Below are positions 45,940-54,584 of a stretch of 64,000 nucleotides of DNA, in pieces (the stretch's first letter is position 1; each line of letters opens with the position of its first letter). The stretch spans positions 424,398 to 488,397 of the forward strand of contig NZ_PIZM01000002.1 of assembly GCF_002835465.1 (NCBI RefSeq). Reading direction: 5' to 3'. A program made the position numbers and the translations under genes. The stretch is from Psychromonas sp. psych-6C06 (GTDB taxonomy: Bacteria > Pseudomonadota > Gammaproteobacteria > Enterobacterales > Psychromonadaceae). The notes beneath the pieces were generated by a model, which did not search any database, had not been told where the DNA came from, and worked only from the letters and a program-made list of their open reading frames with translations.

Positions 45940-46956
45940 TTAAGCAAAGTCAAAGACTTGCCCCATCTCTTCACCTAATGCACTGACATTTTCTTCTTCA
46001 GCTGCAGAGAAGTCATCAAGGTTACCGTTTACTTTCATAACTATATTTTCGCTTAAGTATTTGGTCATACGTACTTTAGCGGCTGGCGCATAAAGGCCAA
46101 CAGTTAACATGATTAATAACATATTAATCAGCATTACTTTAAAATAACCTGCGATGGTCAACTCACAATCAAACTCGTGCTCAACCAATGCAAGTTTCTG
46201 ATAAAAAAGATTTGTTGTAGACACTAAGAAAAATAGAATCATGGCAAAATAGAAGATCATCGCTACTAATGGCCCAACAGCAAGTAAGAATGCGTCAGGT
46301 AAAATAAGGCTTACAATTCCGCCAATAATGGCCGCAATAACCCCAAAACCAAGCATCATTAAAAATATCATGCCGTAATCTTTATAAGTGGCATTAAATT
46401 TAAAAGGGGAAGTCCCGTAGGCACTATTATTAACCACATATTGATTCATTTTTAATATTGCCATTGGCATTAAAATACCAAAGGTTAACATGCCTAAAAT
46501 TGGCCAAACAAATAGCACCATAGCAGCTCCACCGTAACTACCTTTAAAACGAAATTGAATGTTTTTATAGGCTGACATACGCATTTTAAATGCCAGTGAT
46601 TGATTATAAAAATAAGGCATCAAAATAAAGAGCGCGAGAACAAAGACAACCACTAAATCAGGTGAGTAAGTAGCGGCTGCAAAATAAAGGCCTAATGCTA
46701 TCAAAGCAATTATGCGCCCTTTTAAGATAGCAAGAGGCTCAGCTAAATACCTGAAATTGTTATCATCTAAATAAAGGTTAGAGTGAAAATATTTATTGTT
46801 GCGAACGGTTGCCCAGGCAGAGTAGATGCCTAATGTAGCAATAGTGAGCAGTACATTTACAATCCATATTTTAAAGTATTCGCTCCCATCCCCATTGAAT
46901 CTAAAAGGCGCGATTGAAGTAGAGGCGCTATTGCTCTCGTTGGTCATATCTGTCAT
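45940..46956 (-). CDS. YjgN/DUF898 family membrane protein
   Basis: A 338-residue polytopic inner-membrane protein. Its two similar halves begin FRFNGDGSEYFKIWIVNVLLTIATLGIYSAWA and, internally, LTIAGYFKVMLINMLLIMLTVGLYAPAAKVR, the duplicated DUF898 signature. About eight membrane helices are visible. No biochemical function is established for YjgN. It is likely co-transcribed with the M48 protease gene. The ribosome-binding site is AAGGAAG. Confidence 0.88.
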   Translation of the reverse strand: MTDMTNESNSASTSIAPFRFNGDGSEYFKIWIVNVLLTIATLGIYSAWATVRNNKYFHSNLYLDDNNFRYLAEPLAILKGRIIALIALGLYFAAATYSPDLVVVFVLALFILMPYFYNQSLAFKMRMSAYKNIQFRFKGSYGGAAMVLFVWPILGMLTFGILMPMAILKMNQYVVNNSAYGTSPFKFNATYKDYGMIFLMMLGFGVIAAIIGGIVSLILPDAFLLAVGPLVAMIFYFAMILFFLVSTTNLFYQKLALVEHEFDCELTIAGYFKVMLINMLLIMLTVGLYAPAAKVRMTKYLSENIVMKVNGNLDDFSAAEEENVSALGEEMGQVFDFA

Positions 46957-47025
46957 AAAAACTTCCTTGATAAAATAAATTTAAGTGAATGAATAAAAAT
47001 GTTTTTGCCCTGTTTTAGGGGATCT

Positions 47026-47379
47026 TTAGTCGCAGTATCTACCTAAACGATAACAATCAATGATTGAAACTAACCAAAGGGCCGCAATTGCGATCGTCAT
47101 AAAAGTATGAATTTCAGATGAGAATGCGCCAGGTGTAGTTCGAATTTGGATAATTAACCCATTAATATCAGTGGGAATTTGTCCGCTACTTACAATCTGC
47201 TGCGAGATAGTTAATGCTTTTTGCAGTGAATCGTAAATAATCAAAGCGAGTAAGGAGAAAGATAGGGTAACGAAGCTATAACCACGTAATAAATTTCCAA
47301 CGAGAAAGTAACCTGCCCCAGGAAATATACAGCCAGAAAACAGTGCTGCTTTTTTAGATAATTGCATTACGCAGTCCAT
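47026..47379 (-). CDS. small membrane protein, unknown
   Basis: A 117-residue protein with hydrophobic segments at about 12-28, 32-48 and 88-110. The start GCIFPGAGYFLVGNLLRGY resembles the glycine-rich turn of TM2-type/DUF membrane proteins, but I do not recognise it firmly. Two methionines (residues 1 and 5) are possible starts and neither has a clear ribosome-binding site. It is 69 bp upstream of the DUF898 gene and may be the first gene of that unit. Confidence 0.6.
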   Translation of the reverse strand: MDCVMQLSKKAALFSGCIFPGAGYFLVGNLLRGYSFVTLSFSLLALIIYDSLQKALTISQQIVSSGQIPTDINGLIIQIRTTPGAFSSEIHTFMTIAIAALWLVSIIDCYRLGRYCD

Positions 47380-47488
47380 GATAAAATTGAACGCGAATTA
47401 TAAATCAATTTAAGAACACAAAAAAGACACAAATATCATTATTTTAAAATAAAAAATTTACTTTTTATGGTGGGTAAATTAGCCAAAA

Positions 47489-47522
47489 AAAGCCCTAAGT
47501 AGATAATCTACATAGGGCTTTT
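47489..47522 (-). terminator. terminator of the chitin operon
   Basis: AAAGCCCTAAGTAGAT / ATCTACATAGGGCTTT stem (one mismatch) lies after the mutase stop codon. T-runs flank both ends. Confidence 0.85.
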
Positions 47523-47542
47523 AAGCTATAATTTCAGTTAAA

Positions 47543-48955
47543 TTATAGTGCTAAGAATTGCTTGACTTGGTTAACAATACCTTCTGCGATAGTTTGGTTT
47601 TCCATCTCAGAGAAAATACGTAACAGTGGCTCAGTACCTGAGAAACGAGCAATCACCCAACCGCCATTTTTAAAGTAAACTTTAAGGCCATCAGCGTAAC
47701 TTACTTTTTCAATTTCGTAAGCAAAGTCAGGCAATGATTTTTCTACGTAGATCTTGTTGTAAACGATCTCTTTTTGCTCAGCTTTAAAAGTACAGTCGCC
47801 TTCAGCAGTATATGAGTAACCGTAGATATCGTAAATTTCATCAAGTAGCTCAGATATTTTCTTACCTGAAACAGCAATCATCTCAACTAAAAGCGAAGCT
47901 GCAAATACACTGTCTTTACCTTTGATGTGGCCACGAATCGTTAAACCACCAGAGCTTTCACCACCGATTAATGAGTCATCTGCTTCCATTTGCGAGCTGA
48001 TATGTTTGAAACCAACCGGAACTTCAAATGATTTTTGACCGTGATCCGCTGCAATCTTATCTAAAATATGAGTAGTTGCGATATTACGTACTACAGAGCC
48101 AGTCTGTTTTTTATATTTAAGCAAGTAGTAGTAAAGTAATATTAAGATTTCATTTGGATGAACAAAGTTACCTTTTTCATCGATAATACCAATACGGTCA
48201 GCATCACCATCAGTGCCGATACCTACATCATAACCACCGTGAACAACAAGGTGTTTAAGCTGGTAAAGCGTTGCGGCAGAAGGTGAAGGCATCATGCCAC
48301 CAAACGATGGGTTCTCACCATCATTGATAACATCAACGTCACAACGGCCTGTAATTAGCACTGTTTGTAATGCATTTTTAGCCACACCAAACATTGGATC
48401 AATTAATACACGTAGGCTTGCTTGTTTGATCGCTTCAACATCTAATAATGCTAATACTGAATCAACAAATTCGTTCATTGGATTGATGACAACCACTTTG
48501 CCTGCTTCAACTGCTTTATCAAAATCAAGTGCTTTAATATCACCTGATTGAATGTTCGCCATTTGTGCTTCAATTTTTTCAGTGATCACTTCATCAGCAT
48601 CACGACCACCTTCGATGAATACTTTAATACCATTGTAATCATGTGGGTTATGTGAAGCCGTGATACATGCAGAATAGATACAACCCATCTCTTTAGCTTT
48701 GTACATTACGATAGGAGTTGGTACGAAACGATCGATGAAACTAACTTTAATACCATTTGCAGCTAATACTTCCGCAAACCATTTTGATGCTTTATCTGAA
48801 AGAAAACGACGGTCATAACCAACAACAAAGCCCTTTTCTTGTGCACTTTCGTTAACCATGATATTTGCGACAGCTTGTGCAACTAGACATACATTAGCTT
48901 TAGTAAACTCATCACCAATAATCGAGCGCCAACCACCTGTTCCGAACTTAACCAT
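47543..48955 (-). CDS. phosphohexomutase of the chitin operon (VC0611 type)
   Basis: A 470-residue alpha-D-phosphohexomutase. The phosphoserine motif is TASHNP with Ser101, the metal loop is DGDADRIG, and the phosphate-binding end is RFSGTEPLLRIF. Family members interconvert 1- and 6-phosphosugars. In the Vibrio chitin operon the orthologous gene is thought to turn GlcNAc-1-P from chitobiose phosphorylase into GlcNAc-6-P. It follows the phosphorylase gene, with a 195-bp spacer that carries a hairpin. GGAG precedes the start. It is the last gene of the operon. Confidence 0.88.
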   Translation of the reverse strand: MVKFGTGGWRSIIGDEFTKANVCLVAQAVANIMVNESAQEKGFVVGYDRRFLSDKASKWFAEVLAANGIKVSFIDRFVPTPIVMYKAKEMGCIYSACITASHNPHDYNGIKVFIEGGRDADEVITEKIEAQMANIQSGDIKALDFDKAVEAGKVVVINPMNEFVDSVLALLDVEAIKQASLRVLIDPMFGVAKNALQTVLITGRCDVDVINDGENPSFGGMMPSPSAATLYQLKHLVVHGGYDVGIGTDGDADRIGIIDEKGNFVHPNEILILLYYYLLKYKKQTGSVVRNIATTHILDKIAADHGQKSFEVPVGFKHISSQMEADDSLIGGESSGGLTIRGHIKGKDSVFAASLLVEMIAVSGKKISELLDEIYDIYGYSYTAEGDCTFKAEQKEIVYNKIYVEKSLPDFAYEIEKVSYADGLKVYFKNGGWVIARFSGTEPLLRIFSEMENQTIAEGIVNQVKQFLAL

Positions 48956-49071
48956 TTTAATCTCCGTATTTTTTATAAACAGCTTTTGAAAAGCTTTTTT
49001 GAATAGTCTCTACTGACAAAGGGAGCCGAAGCTCCCTAAAATCAATTGCAATTACGCACTAGTATCATTCG

Positions 49072-49130
49072 AGTACAAGGCAGGTGATTGACGTTTATAT
49101 CCGCATAAACATCAGCGCCTAACGCCGTAA
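49072..49130. repeat. palindromic intergenic unit between phosphorylase and mutase genes
   Basis: TACAAGGC, then a hairpin TGACGTTTAT-ATCCGC-ATAAACATCA (one mismatch), then AACGCCGTAATC. It has the same layout as the units near 40481 and 23669. Confidence 0.5.
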
Positions 49131-49150
49131 TCGATTGATACAGCAAGTAA

Positions 49151-51556
49151 TTAGCCCATAGTCACGATTACTTCGTTAACAGAACCCGCAGCTTGTACTG
49201 GGATTGCACCTTCAACTTCAACGCCGTTTAATGTAATAGATTTAACACCTTTACTTACATTGCTTGGATTTTTAACTTCAATGTTGAATGTTGCATCACG
49301 CCATTTACGTGAAACTTCAAAACCAGGCCAGTCAGTTGGAATACATGGATCAACGATTAGGCCGTCAAAGCCTAAACGCACACCTAGAATAAAGTTAGTT
49401 ACCGCGAAGTAAGCCCAACCAGAAGTACCTGTTAACCATGGGTGGTTAGCACGACCGTGGTCTTGATGATCACGACCCATAATGAACTGTACGTATGAGT
49501 AAGGTTCAACAACACGTTGATCCATATTCTCATTTTGGTTGTAAGGGTTAAGTGCATCGTAGAACTTCATTGCACGATCACCACGACCTAATTTAGCTTC
49601 AGCTACCCAAGCCCATGGGTTTGGATGCGAGAAGATAGCACCGTTCTCTTTAACACCTTGGTATACACGCGTTACAAAACCGATGTCATCATTTGGTGTT
49701 GAGAATGAAGGTGAGTTTAGGTGTAGACCGAACTCTGAGTATAAGTGCTCATCAACACTGTCCATTGCACGCTCACCACGTTCTTGAGAAACCGCACCAG
49801 ACAATACAGCAAGTGTGTTTGACTCTAAGTGAACGCGACCTTCAGTTTGTTGTGCAGTACCAATTTTGTCGCCATCTTTAGTTAGACCACGGATGTACCA
49901 ACCACCCTCGTCATCCCAAAGTACTTCTTCACACGCTTTTTGCACGCCTTCAGCCATTGCAGTGTATTTAGCAACGTCATCTTCTTTACCTAAGTGCTTA
50001 GCAAGTTCTAAAAACTCCTGCAGTGCCCAATAATGTAGGAAAGAAACCATTGATGACTCACCGCCACCTAGGTTTAGACAGTCATTCCAGTCAGCACGTA
50101 AACCTTTACAGATACCTGTTTGGCCGACGTATTCAGCAGAGAAGTCTAACGCTGCTTTCATATGGTCATATACTGTTGCTTCACCGCCGTTAGCGTAAGG
50201 AATTACTTCGTCAAAGAAGCTATCTTCGCCAGATTCCATTACATATTTACAGATTGTAGGTACGATCCATAAATGGTCATCAGAACAGGTGTCTTCGATA
50301 CCGTGGATTTTGTCATCATCAGATGGCGTTGGTACAACTGTTGGAGATTTAGATGGTACAACGTCTGCTTTTTCTGGATCGAACCAATCTGGATCAAATA
50401 GGTGTAAACCGTAACCTTCTTTAACTTGACCACGTAATAAGTCAACTAAACGCTTACGTGTCATTTTCGGGTTAGCATGCGGTACTGAGATAGCGTCTTG
50501 CGCTGTATCACGGTAACCAAGACCTGTACGACCACCTACCTCAATAAACGAAGCGAAACGCGACCATACAACACATGTTTCAGCTTGGTATAACGTCCAC
50601 GCATTGATCATTGAATCAAGACCCGCGTTTGGTGATTTAACTTGGAATTTGCTGCAACGCTCTTCCCAGTGATCAAGAATACCTTGGAAAGCAGCATCTA
50701 CATTTGCTAAATCTTGGTACTTCTTACGTAAGCGATCGCCGTTACCTTTACCTAGACCAAGTACAAATGCGAAACGTACTTTTTCGCCTGGCTGGATAAC
50801 AAATTGCTTGTGAAGTGAACCACAGTGGTTGTTACACGTTTGCGCAGAGTTAGAACATTTACCATTTTCAACTGCAATTGGATTTGCTTCGTCACGGTAA
50901 CGACCTAAGAATGCATCACGTTGACCATCGTATGAATCAGGATCAAACGTAGATGCTAGGTAGTAGAAACCTTCAAAGTCATCGGTATTGTAGTAAAGGT
51001 CGTATTCTAAAACGCCATCATTGTATGAAGTACCCGCAGAGTACAAAGACATCTGGTGGTTTTGATTATCAGACTGGATGTGTGAGAAAGAGAACTCAAC
51101 AAAAGAGAATGCAGAGATAGTACGTGGCTTATCACCCGTATTTTCAATAGTAACATCCCATACTTCTGCGTCTTCGCCTTTTGGTACGAATAATGTTTTA
51201 GTCGCAGTGATACCATTGTATTCACATTTAAATTTAGAGTAAGAAAGACCGTGACGAACTTCGTAGTTCGCTTCGTCTAAGCTCTTAGCAACAGGCTGCC
51301 ATGAGATTGACCAGTAATCACCAGTCTCGTCATCACGAAGGTAAACGTAATGTCCAGGGCGGTCAAATGACGCGTTTGGACGGAATTTAGTTACACGATT
51401 GTACTCTGGAGAGTTGTAGAATGAGTAACCACCTGCATTATGAGAGATAACCGTACAGAATTTTTCAGTACCTAAATAGTTCGTCCATGGCGCTGGTGTG
51501 TCAGGACGCGTTATTACGTACTCTCTGTTTGCATCATCAAAAAAACCGTATTTCAT
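49151..51556 (-). CDS. chbP: N,N'-diacetylchitobiose phosphorylase (GH94)
   Basis: This cytoplasmic enzyme splits (GlcNAc)2 with phosphate into GlcNAc-1-P and GlcNAc. It is full length at 801 residues, as in the Vibrio enzymes. The signature is KGLRADWNDCLNLGGGESSMV; Asp489 in this motif corresponds to the general acid known in V. proteolyticus ChBP. N-terminal beta-sandwich features include KYGFFDDANREYVITRPDTP. The phosphorolytic route saves one ATP per disaccharide. A TAAGGAAA ribosome-binding site precedes the start. It lies between GH20 and the mutase in the operon. Confidence 0.95.
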   Translation of the reverse strand: MKYGFFDDANREYVITRPDTPAPWTNYLGTEKFCTVISHNAGGYSFYNSPEYNRVTKFRPNASFDRPGHYVYLRDDETGDYWSISWQPVAKSLDEANYEVRHGLSYSKFKCEYNGITATKTLFVPKGEDAEVWDVTIENTGDKPRTISAFSFVEFSFSHIQSDNQNHQMSLYSAGTSYNDGVLEYDLYYNTDDFEGFYYLASTFDPDSYDGQRDAFLGRYRDEANPIAVENGKCSNSAQTCNNHCGSLHKQFVIQPGEKVRFAFVLGLGKGNGDRLRKKYQDLANVDAAFQGILDHWEERCSKFQVKSPNAGLDSMINAWTLYQAETCVVWSRFASFIEVGGRTGLGYRDTAQDAISVPHANPKMTRKRLVDLLRGQVKEGYGLHLFDPDWFDPEKADVVPSKSPTVVPTPSDDDKIHGIEDTCSDDHLWIVPTICKYVMESGEDSFFDEVIPYANGGEATVYDHMKAALDFSAEYVGQTGICKGLRADWNDCLNLGGGESSMVSFLHYWALQEFLELAKHLGKEDDVAKYTAMAEGVQKACEEVLWDDEGGWYIRGLTKDGDKIGTAQQTEGRVHLESNTLAVLSGAVSQERGERAMDSVDEHLYSEFGLHLNSPSFSTPNDDIGFVTRVYQGVKENGAIFSHPNPWAWVAEAKLGRGDRAMKFYDALNPYNQNENMDQRVVEPYSYVQFIMGRDHQDHGRANHPWLTGTSGWAYFAVTNFILGVRLGFDGLIVDPCIPTDWPGFEVSRKWRDATFNIEVKNPSNVSKGVKSITLNGVEVEGAIPVQAAGSVNEVIVTMG

Positions 51557-51683
51557 TGTATTTCCTTACATTGTTATGAAACATTTTTACTTACAAAATT
51601 AAATTTATGTGCACAATTTATAGATATATGATTATCTCGTAAAACGTTGTTTGCAGGTAAATATTTACCTTTACCCGCTACAA

Positions 51684-53594
51684 TTAAAACTTTCTATAAT
51701 TGATTTTATTACGCTCAAAATAGGGCTTTTGTGCCTGTAAACGGGCACAGAAATCCCCCCAGTTTTTATCCTGCGTAGCAGACCAAGCCACTTCGGCAGT
51801 CGCTAATAGACGGGGGAAAAACATATGATCAATACGATCTTGTGTTAATACGACCTCTGACCATAATGCGCACTGTACGCCCATAATATGCTCACGCAGT
51901 GGGTCATCACTTTTTAGATCAGCTAACGGTTCATAACCGTAAGCCTGTTCAAGTGGCAATGTACCAGCCCAATCAACACCTAGCTCTTCGGGCGCAAAGT
52001 CTTGCACGATATCAAAGTAGGTATATTTACTTGGTTGCATCACTACGTCAAAACCGCGGTTAACACACTCAAGAGCAGCCTCTTCACTTATCCAAGAAAA
52101 GATAACTGTATTTTTACTTACTTTATCGCCAAACTTGACCTCTTCCCAGCCAAACATACGTTTGCCATTGCTTTTTATTCTATTTTCGACATGACGCAAT
52201 AAATGCCCCTGTAATTCCATCTCTTCACTGTAACCATGCGCTTTCATGAGGGCTTGACACTTAGCACTTTTTTCCCATACACCTTTAGGTACTTCATCTG
52301 CACCGATATGAATATAAGGTGAAGGGAATAGCGCACAAACTTCATCAATGACCGCATCTAAAAATTGATAAGTCCCCTCTAGAGCTGGTGATAACACATT
52401 ATCTGTATAAGCTTGTATGCTACGATATTCGGATTTGTCATCCGTATCAACCAGCAGTTCTGGCAATGATTTAATAGCTGCACGACAATGACCAGGGATA
52501 TCAATTTCAGGCACAACTGTAATACCACGTTTGGCCGCGTACTCAATCACCTCTTTAACTTCTGCTTGACGATAGTAACCACCGTACTTTTCAGTTAAAT
52601 GTGAAAATTGTGCTTCTAACGCAGTGCCTGGACCACGCCAAGCACCAATATCGGTTAATTGTGGGAAAGCATTTATCTCTAAACGCCAGCCTTCATCATC
52701 AGTAAAGTGCCAATGAAAGTGGTTTAATTTAAAGTGTGCCATTTGATTGATTAAACGTTTGACCGTCGCAATAGAGTGAAAATGGCGAGAACAATCAAGC
52801 ATTAAACCGCGATAATCAAAACGTGGTTTATCCTTAACTTCCACACAGCTCAAGAAATACTGTCCTTCGCTATCGGTTTTCACTAATTGTAATAAGCTTG
52901 CAACAGCATGAATAAAACCAGACTCAGAAGAAGCCTCAATATCAATTGCCGTATCACTTACAGTCAGTTTGTATTCTCCCGCTTGTAACGATTTAGCAAA
53001 GTTGAATTCAAGATTCGCATCACAACTGGTTGCCGGCGTTAATTGCGCTGCATAACGGAGCTCATCAACTAACCAATGGCTAGCCAACTTTGCCTGTTCA
53101 CAACTTACAGTAAACGCCAACATGTCAGCTAATTGAAACTGCCCTTGTTGAACTGTTAATTGATTTACTTTTGGAATTAACGAAATGTCAGCAGCTTTAG
53201 TCGTTATTTTATCAACAGGCTTTACATCTGGAAGTTGTAGTGTGATCTGTGAAACACTTAATGGATGATGTGTTACAAAATTATCTTGGGCACTACTGAT
53301 ATAACCTTCACGTACACCACATTCATAATTAGTGAAAGGCGCAGACTTAATTGTAAAAGTGATTTGATAATAATCACCCGCTTTGATCACTTCATTTTCG
53401 CTTGGCGTAATTTTGGTAAACGTACCAATTTGTTCGACATGACCTTTGCTCATTGACTCAGGGAAAATAAAGCGAGCAAAGTCTAAGGTTAGCAACCAAT
53501 CTTGTAATGGCGCATCAGTTAAATTATGCAGTGTTAACTGTATTAAATTGTCTTTGCTGTTTAAGACAGCAATATCAAGTGAGAAATTTTTCAT
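51684..53594 (-). CDS. beta-N-acetylhexosaminidase (GH20)
   Basis: A 636-residue exo-hexosaminidase without a signal peptide, so it trims imported chitooligosaccharides in the cytoplasm. An N-terminal beta domain precedes the GH20 alpha/beta domain (about 120-170, then 245 onward), with FDYRGLMLDCSRHFHS and HWHFTDDEGWRLEI, and the catalytic pair Asp433-Glu434 in IHIGADEVPKG. It corresponds to V. cholerae VC0613. It starts 10 bp after the glucosamine-kinase stop, so it is probably translationally linked and driven from the same internal promoter. Confidence 0.95.
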   Translation of the reverse strand: MKNFSLDIAVLNSKDNLIQLTLHNLTDAPLQDWLLTLDFARFIFPESMSKGHVEQIGTFTKITPSENEVIKAGDYYQITFTIKSAPFTNYECGVREGYISSAQDNFVTHHPLSVSQITLQLPDVKPVDKITTKAADISLIPKVNQLTVQQGQFQLADMLAFTVSCEQAKLASHWLVDELRYAAQLTPATSCDANLEFNFAKSLQAGEYKLTVSDTAIDIEASSESGFIHAVASLLQLVKTDSEGQYFLSCVEVKDKPRFDYRGLMLDCSRHFHSIATVKRLINQMAHFKLNHFHWHFTDDEGWRLEINAFPQLTDIGAWRGPGTALEAQFSHLTEKYGGYYRQAEVKEVIEYAAKRGITVVPEIDIPGHCRAAIKSLPELLVDTDDKSEYRSIQAYTDNVLSPALEGTYQFLDAVIDEVCALFPSPYIHIGADEVPKGVWEKSAKCQALMKAHGYSEEMELQGHLLRHVENRIKSNGKRMFGWEEVKFGDKVSKNTVIFSWISEEAALECVNRGFDVVMQPSKYTYFDIVQDFAPEELGVDWAGTLPLEQAYGYEPLADLKSDDPLREHIMGVQCALWSEVVLTQDRIDHMFFPRLLATAEVAWSATQDKNWGDFCARLQAQKPYFERNKINYRKF

Positions 53595-53603
53595 ATAAGC
53601 CTA

Positions 53604-54479
53604 TTAATACAAATTATGTTCAGGATTTCCGGCCATCATCAATGCACCGTTCATCGCATCACCCTGTGGTTGCACTAACCATTCTCTTACCGTTGGCTCT
53701 AACCAATCGACAATACGCTCACCAATACTGCCCATCAAAGCAATTTTATTTGCTCCACGTTTATGAAGGGCCAATAAAAACATATCGATATCTTCAGCGC
53801 ACTGCTTAAGAAGATTAACTGCAACACGATCACCTGCTTTAGCATATTTAAAAATAGCGGGTGAAAATTGTCCATAATCACAAGGTCTTGCTGATTTAGA
53901 CCAATCTACTATCTGATCAAGGTCGTTATTAAAATGATCAAGTACATGATCGACTAACTCGGTTCGTGCCTTAATACCATCATAAGCAAGCAGTACATGT
54001 TGGATAAGGCGCAAACCAGTTACCGCTCCACCGCCTTGATCAGAGATAGGAAACTCTCGACCACCAACAATATATTGTTCGCCCTCTTTGATTAAAATAC
54101 CACAGGAGCCAGTACCAGCAATCATGATTGCACCATCTGCTCCATTATGTGCGCCTAAGCAAGCGCCATACGCATCAGTATTCAACGTTAAGCTCGCAAA
54201 AGGGTGTGGTAGTTTCATAAACTCAAGCCAAGCTGATTTTTGCTCTGCCCCTGCAAGCGCTAACCCTACATGCATATCTTTAAAATGAGATTCAGTTAAA
54301 CCTGCTTGTCGACTAGCAAGCAATATTGCTTCAATAATTGAATCCATGGCAACTTGTACACCTAATAAAATATTGGCGCTACCTGTTTTTGCATCGCTTA
54401 AGACTTCACCTTTTGCGTTACAAATACGTGCACGGCAAGATGTACCGCCACCATCAATTCCAACTGTCCATTCTGTCAT
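53604..54479 (-). CDS. gspK: glucosamine kinase
   Basis: This ATP-dependent kinase converts glucosamine to glucosamine-6-phosphate; it is the homologue of V. cholerae VC0614. The 291-residue BadF/BadG/NAGK-type protein begins EWTVGIDGGGTSCRARICN (phosphate-1 motif) and has IMIAGTGSCGILI and QGGGAVTGLRLIQ. I start at the ATG at 54479, with GAGG 7 bases upstream; the GTG at 54491 overlaps that ribosome-binding site. The 18-bp palindrome lies 58 bp upstream, which points to an internal, separately regulated promoter for gspK and downstream genes. Confidence 0.93.
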   Translation of the reverse strand: MTEWTVGIDGGGTSCRARICNAKGEVLSDAKTGSANILLGVQVAMDSIIEAILLASRQAGLTESHFKDMHVGLALAGAEQKSAWLEFMKLPHPFASLTLNTDAYGACLGAHNGADGAIMIAGTGSCGILIKEGEQYIVGGREFPISDQGGGAVTGLRLIQHVLLAYDGIKARTELVDHVLDHFNNDLDQIVDWSKSARPCDYGQFSPAIFKYAKAGDRVAVNLLKQCAEDIDMFLLALHKRGANKIALMGSIGERIVDWLEPTVREWLVQPQGDAMNGALMMAGNPEHNLY

Positions 54480-54536
54480 CGTAAACCTCACTCTTTTGCT
54501 GGTAAATTATACTTAATAGTAAACTACAAAACAAAG

Positions 54537-54554
54537 AATGGGAACGTCCCCATT
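54537..54554. promoter_or_regulatory. candidate LacI operator inside the chitin operon
   Basis: AATGGGAACGTCCCCATT is the best palindrome of the family (one mismatch across the whole 18 bp). It lies between the GH9 and gspK genes of the canonical chitin operon, within a 105-bp gap that could hold a promoter. Confidence 0.7.
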
Positions 54555-54584
54555 TGTTTTATTCTACTCAACATTTAGCTCAAA

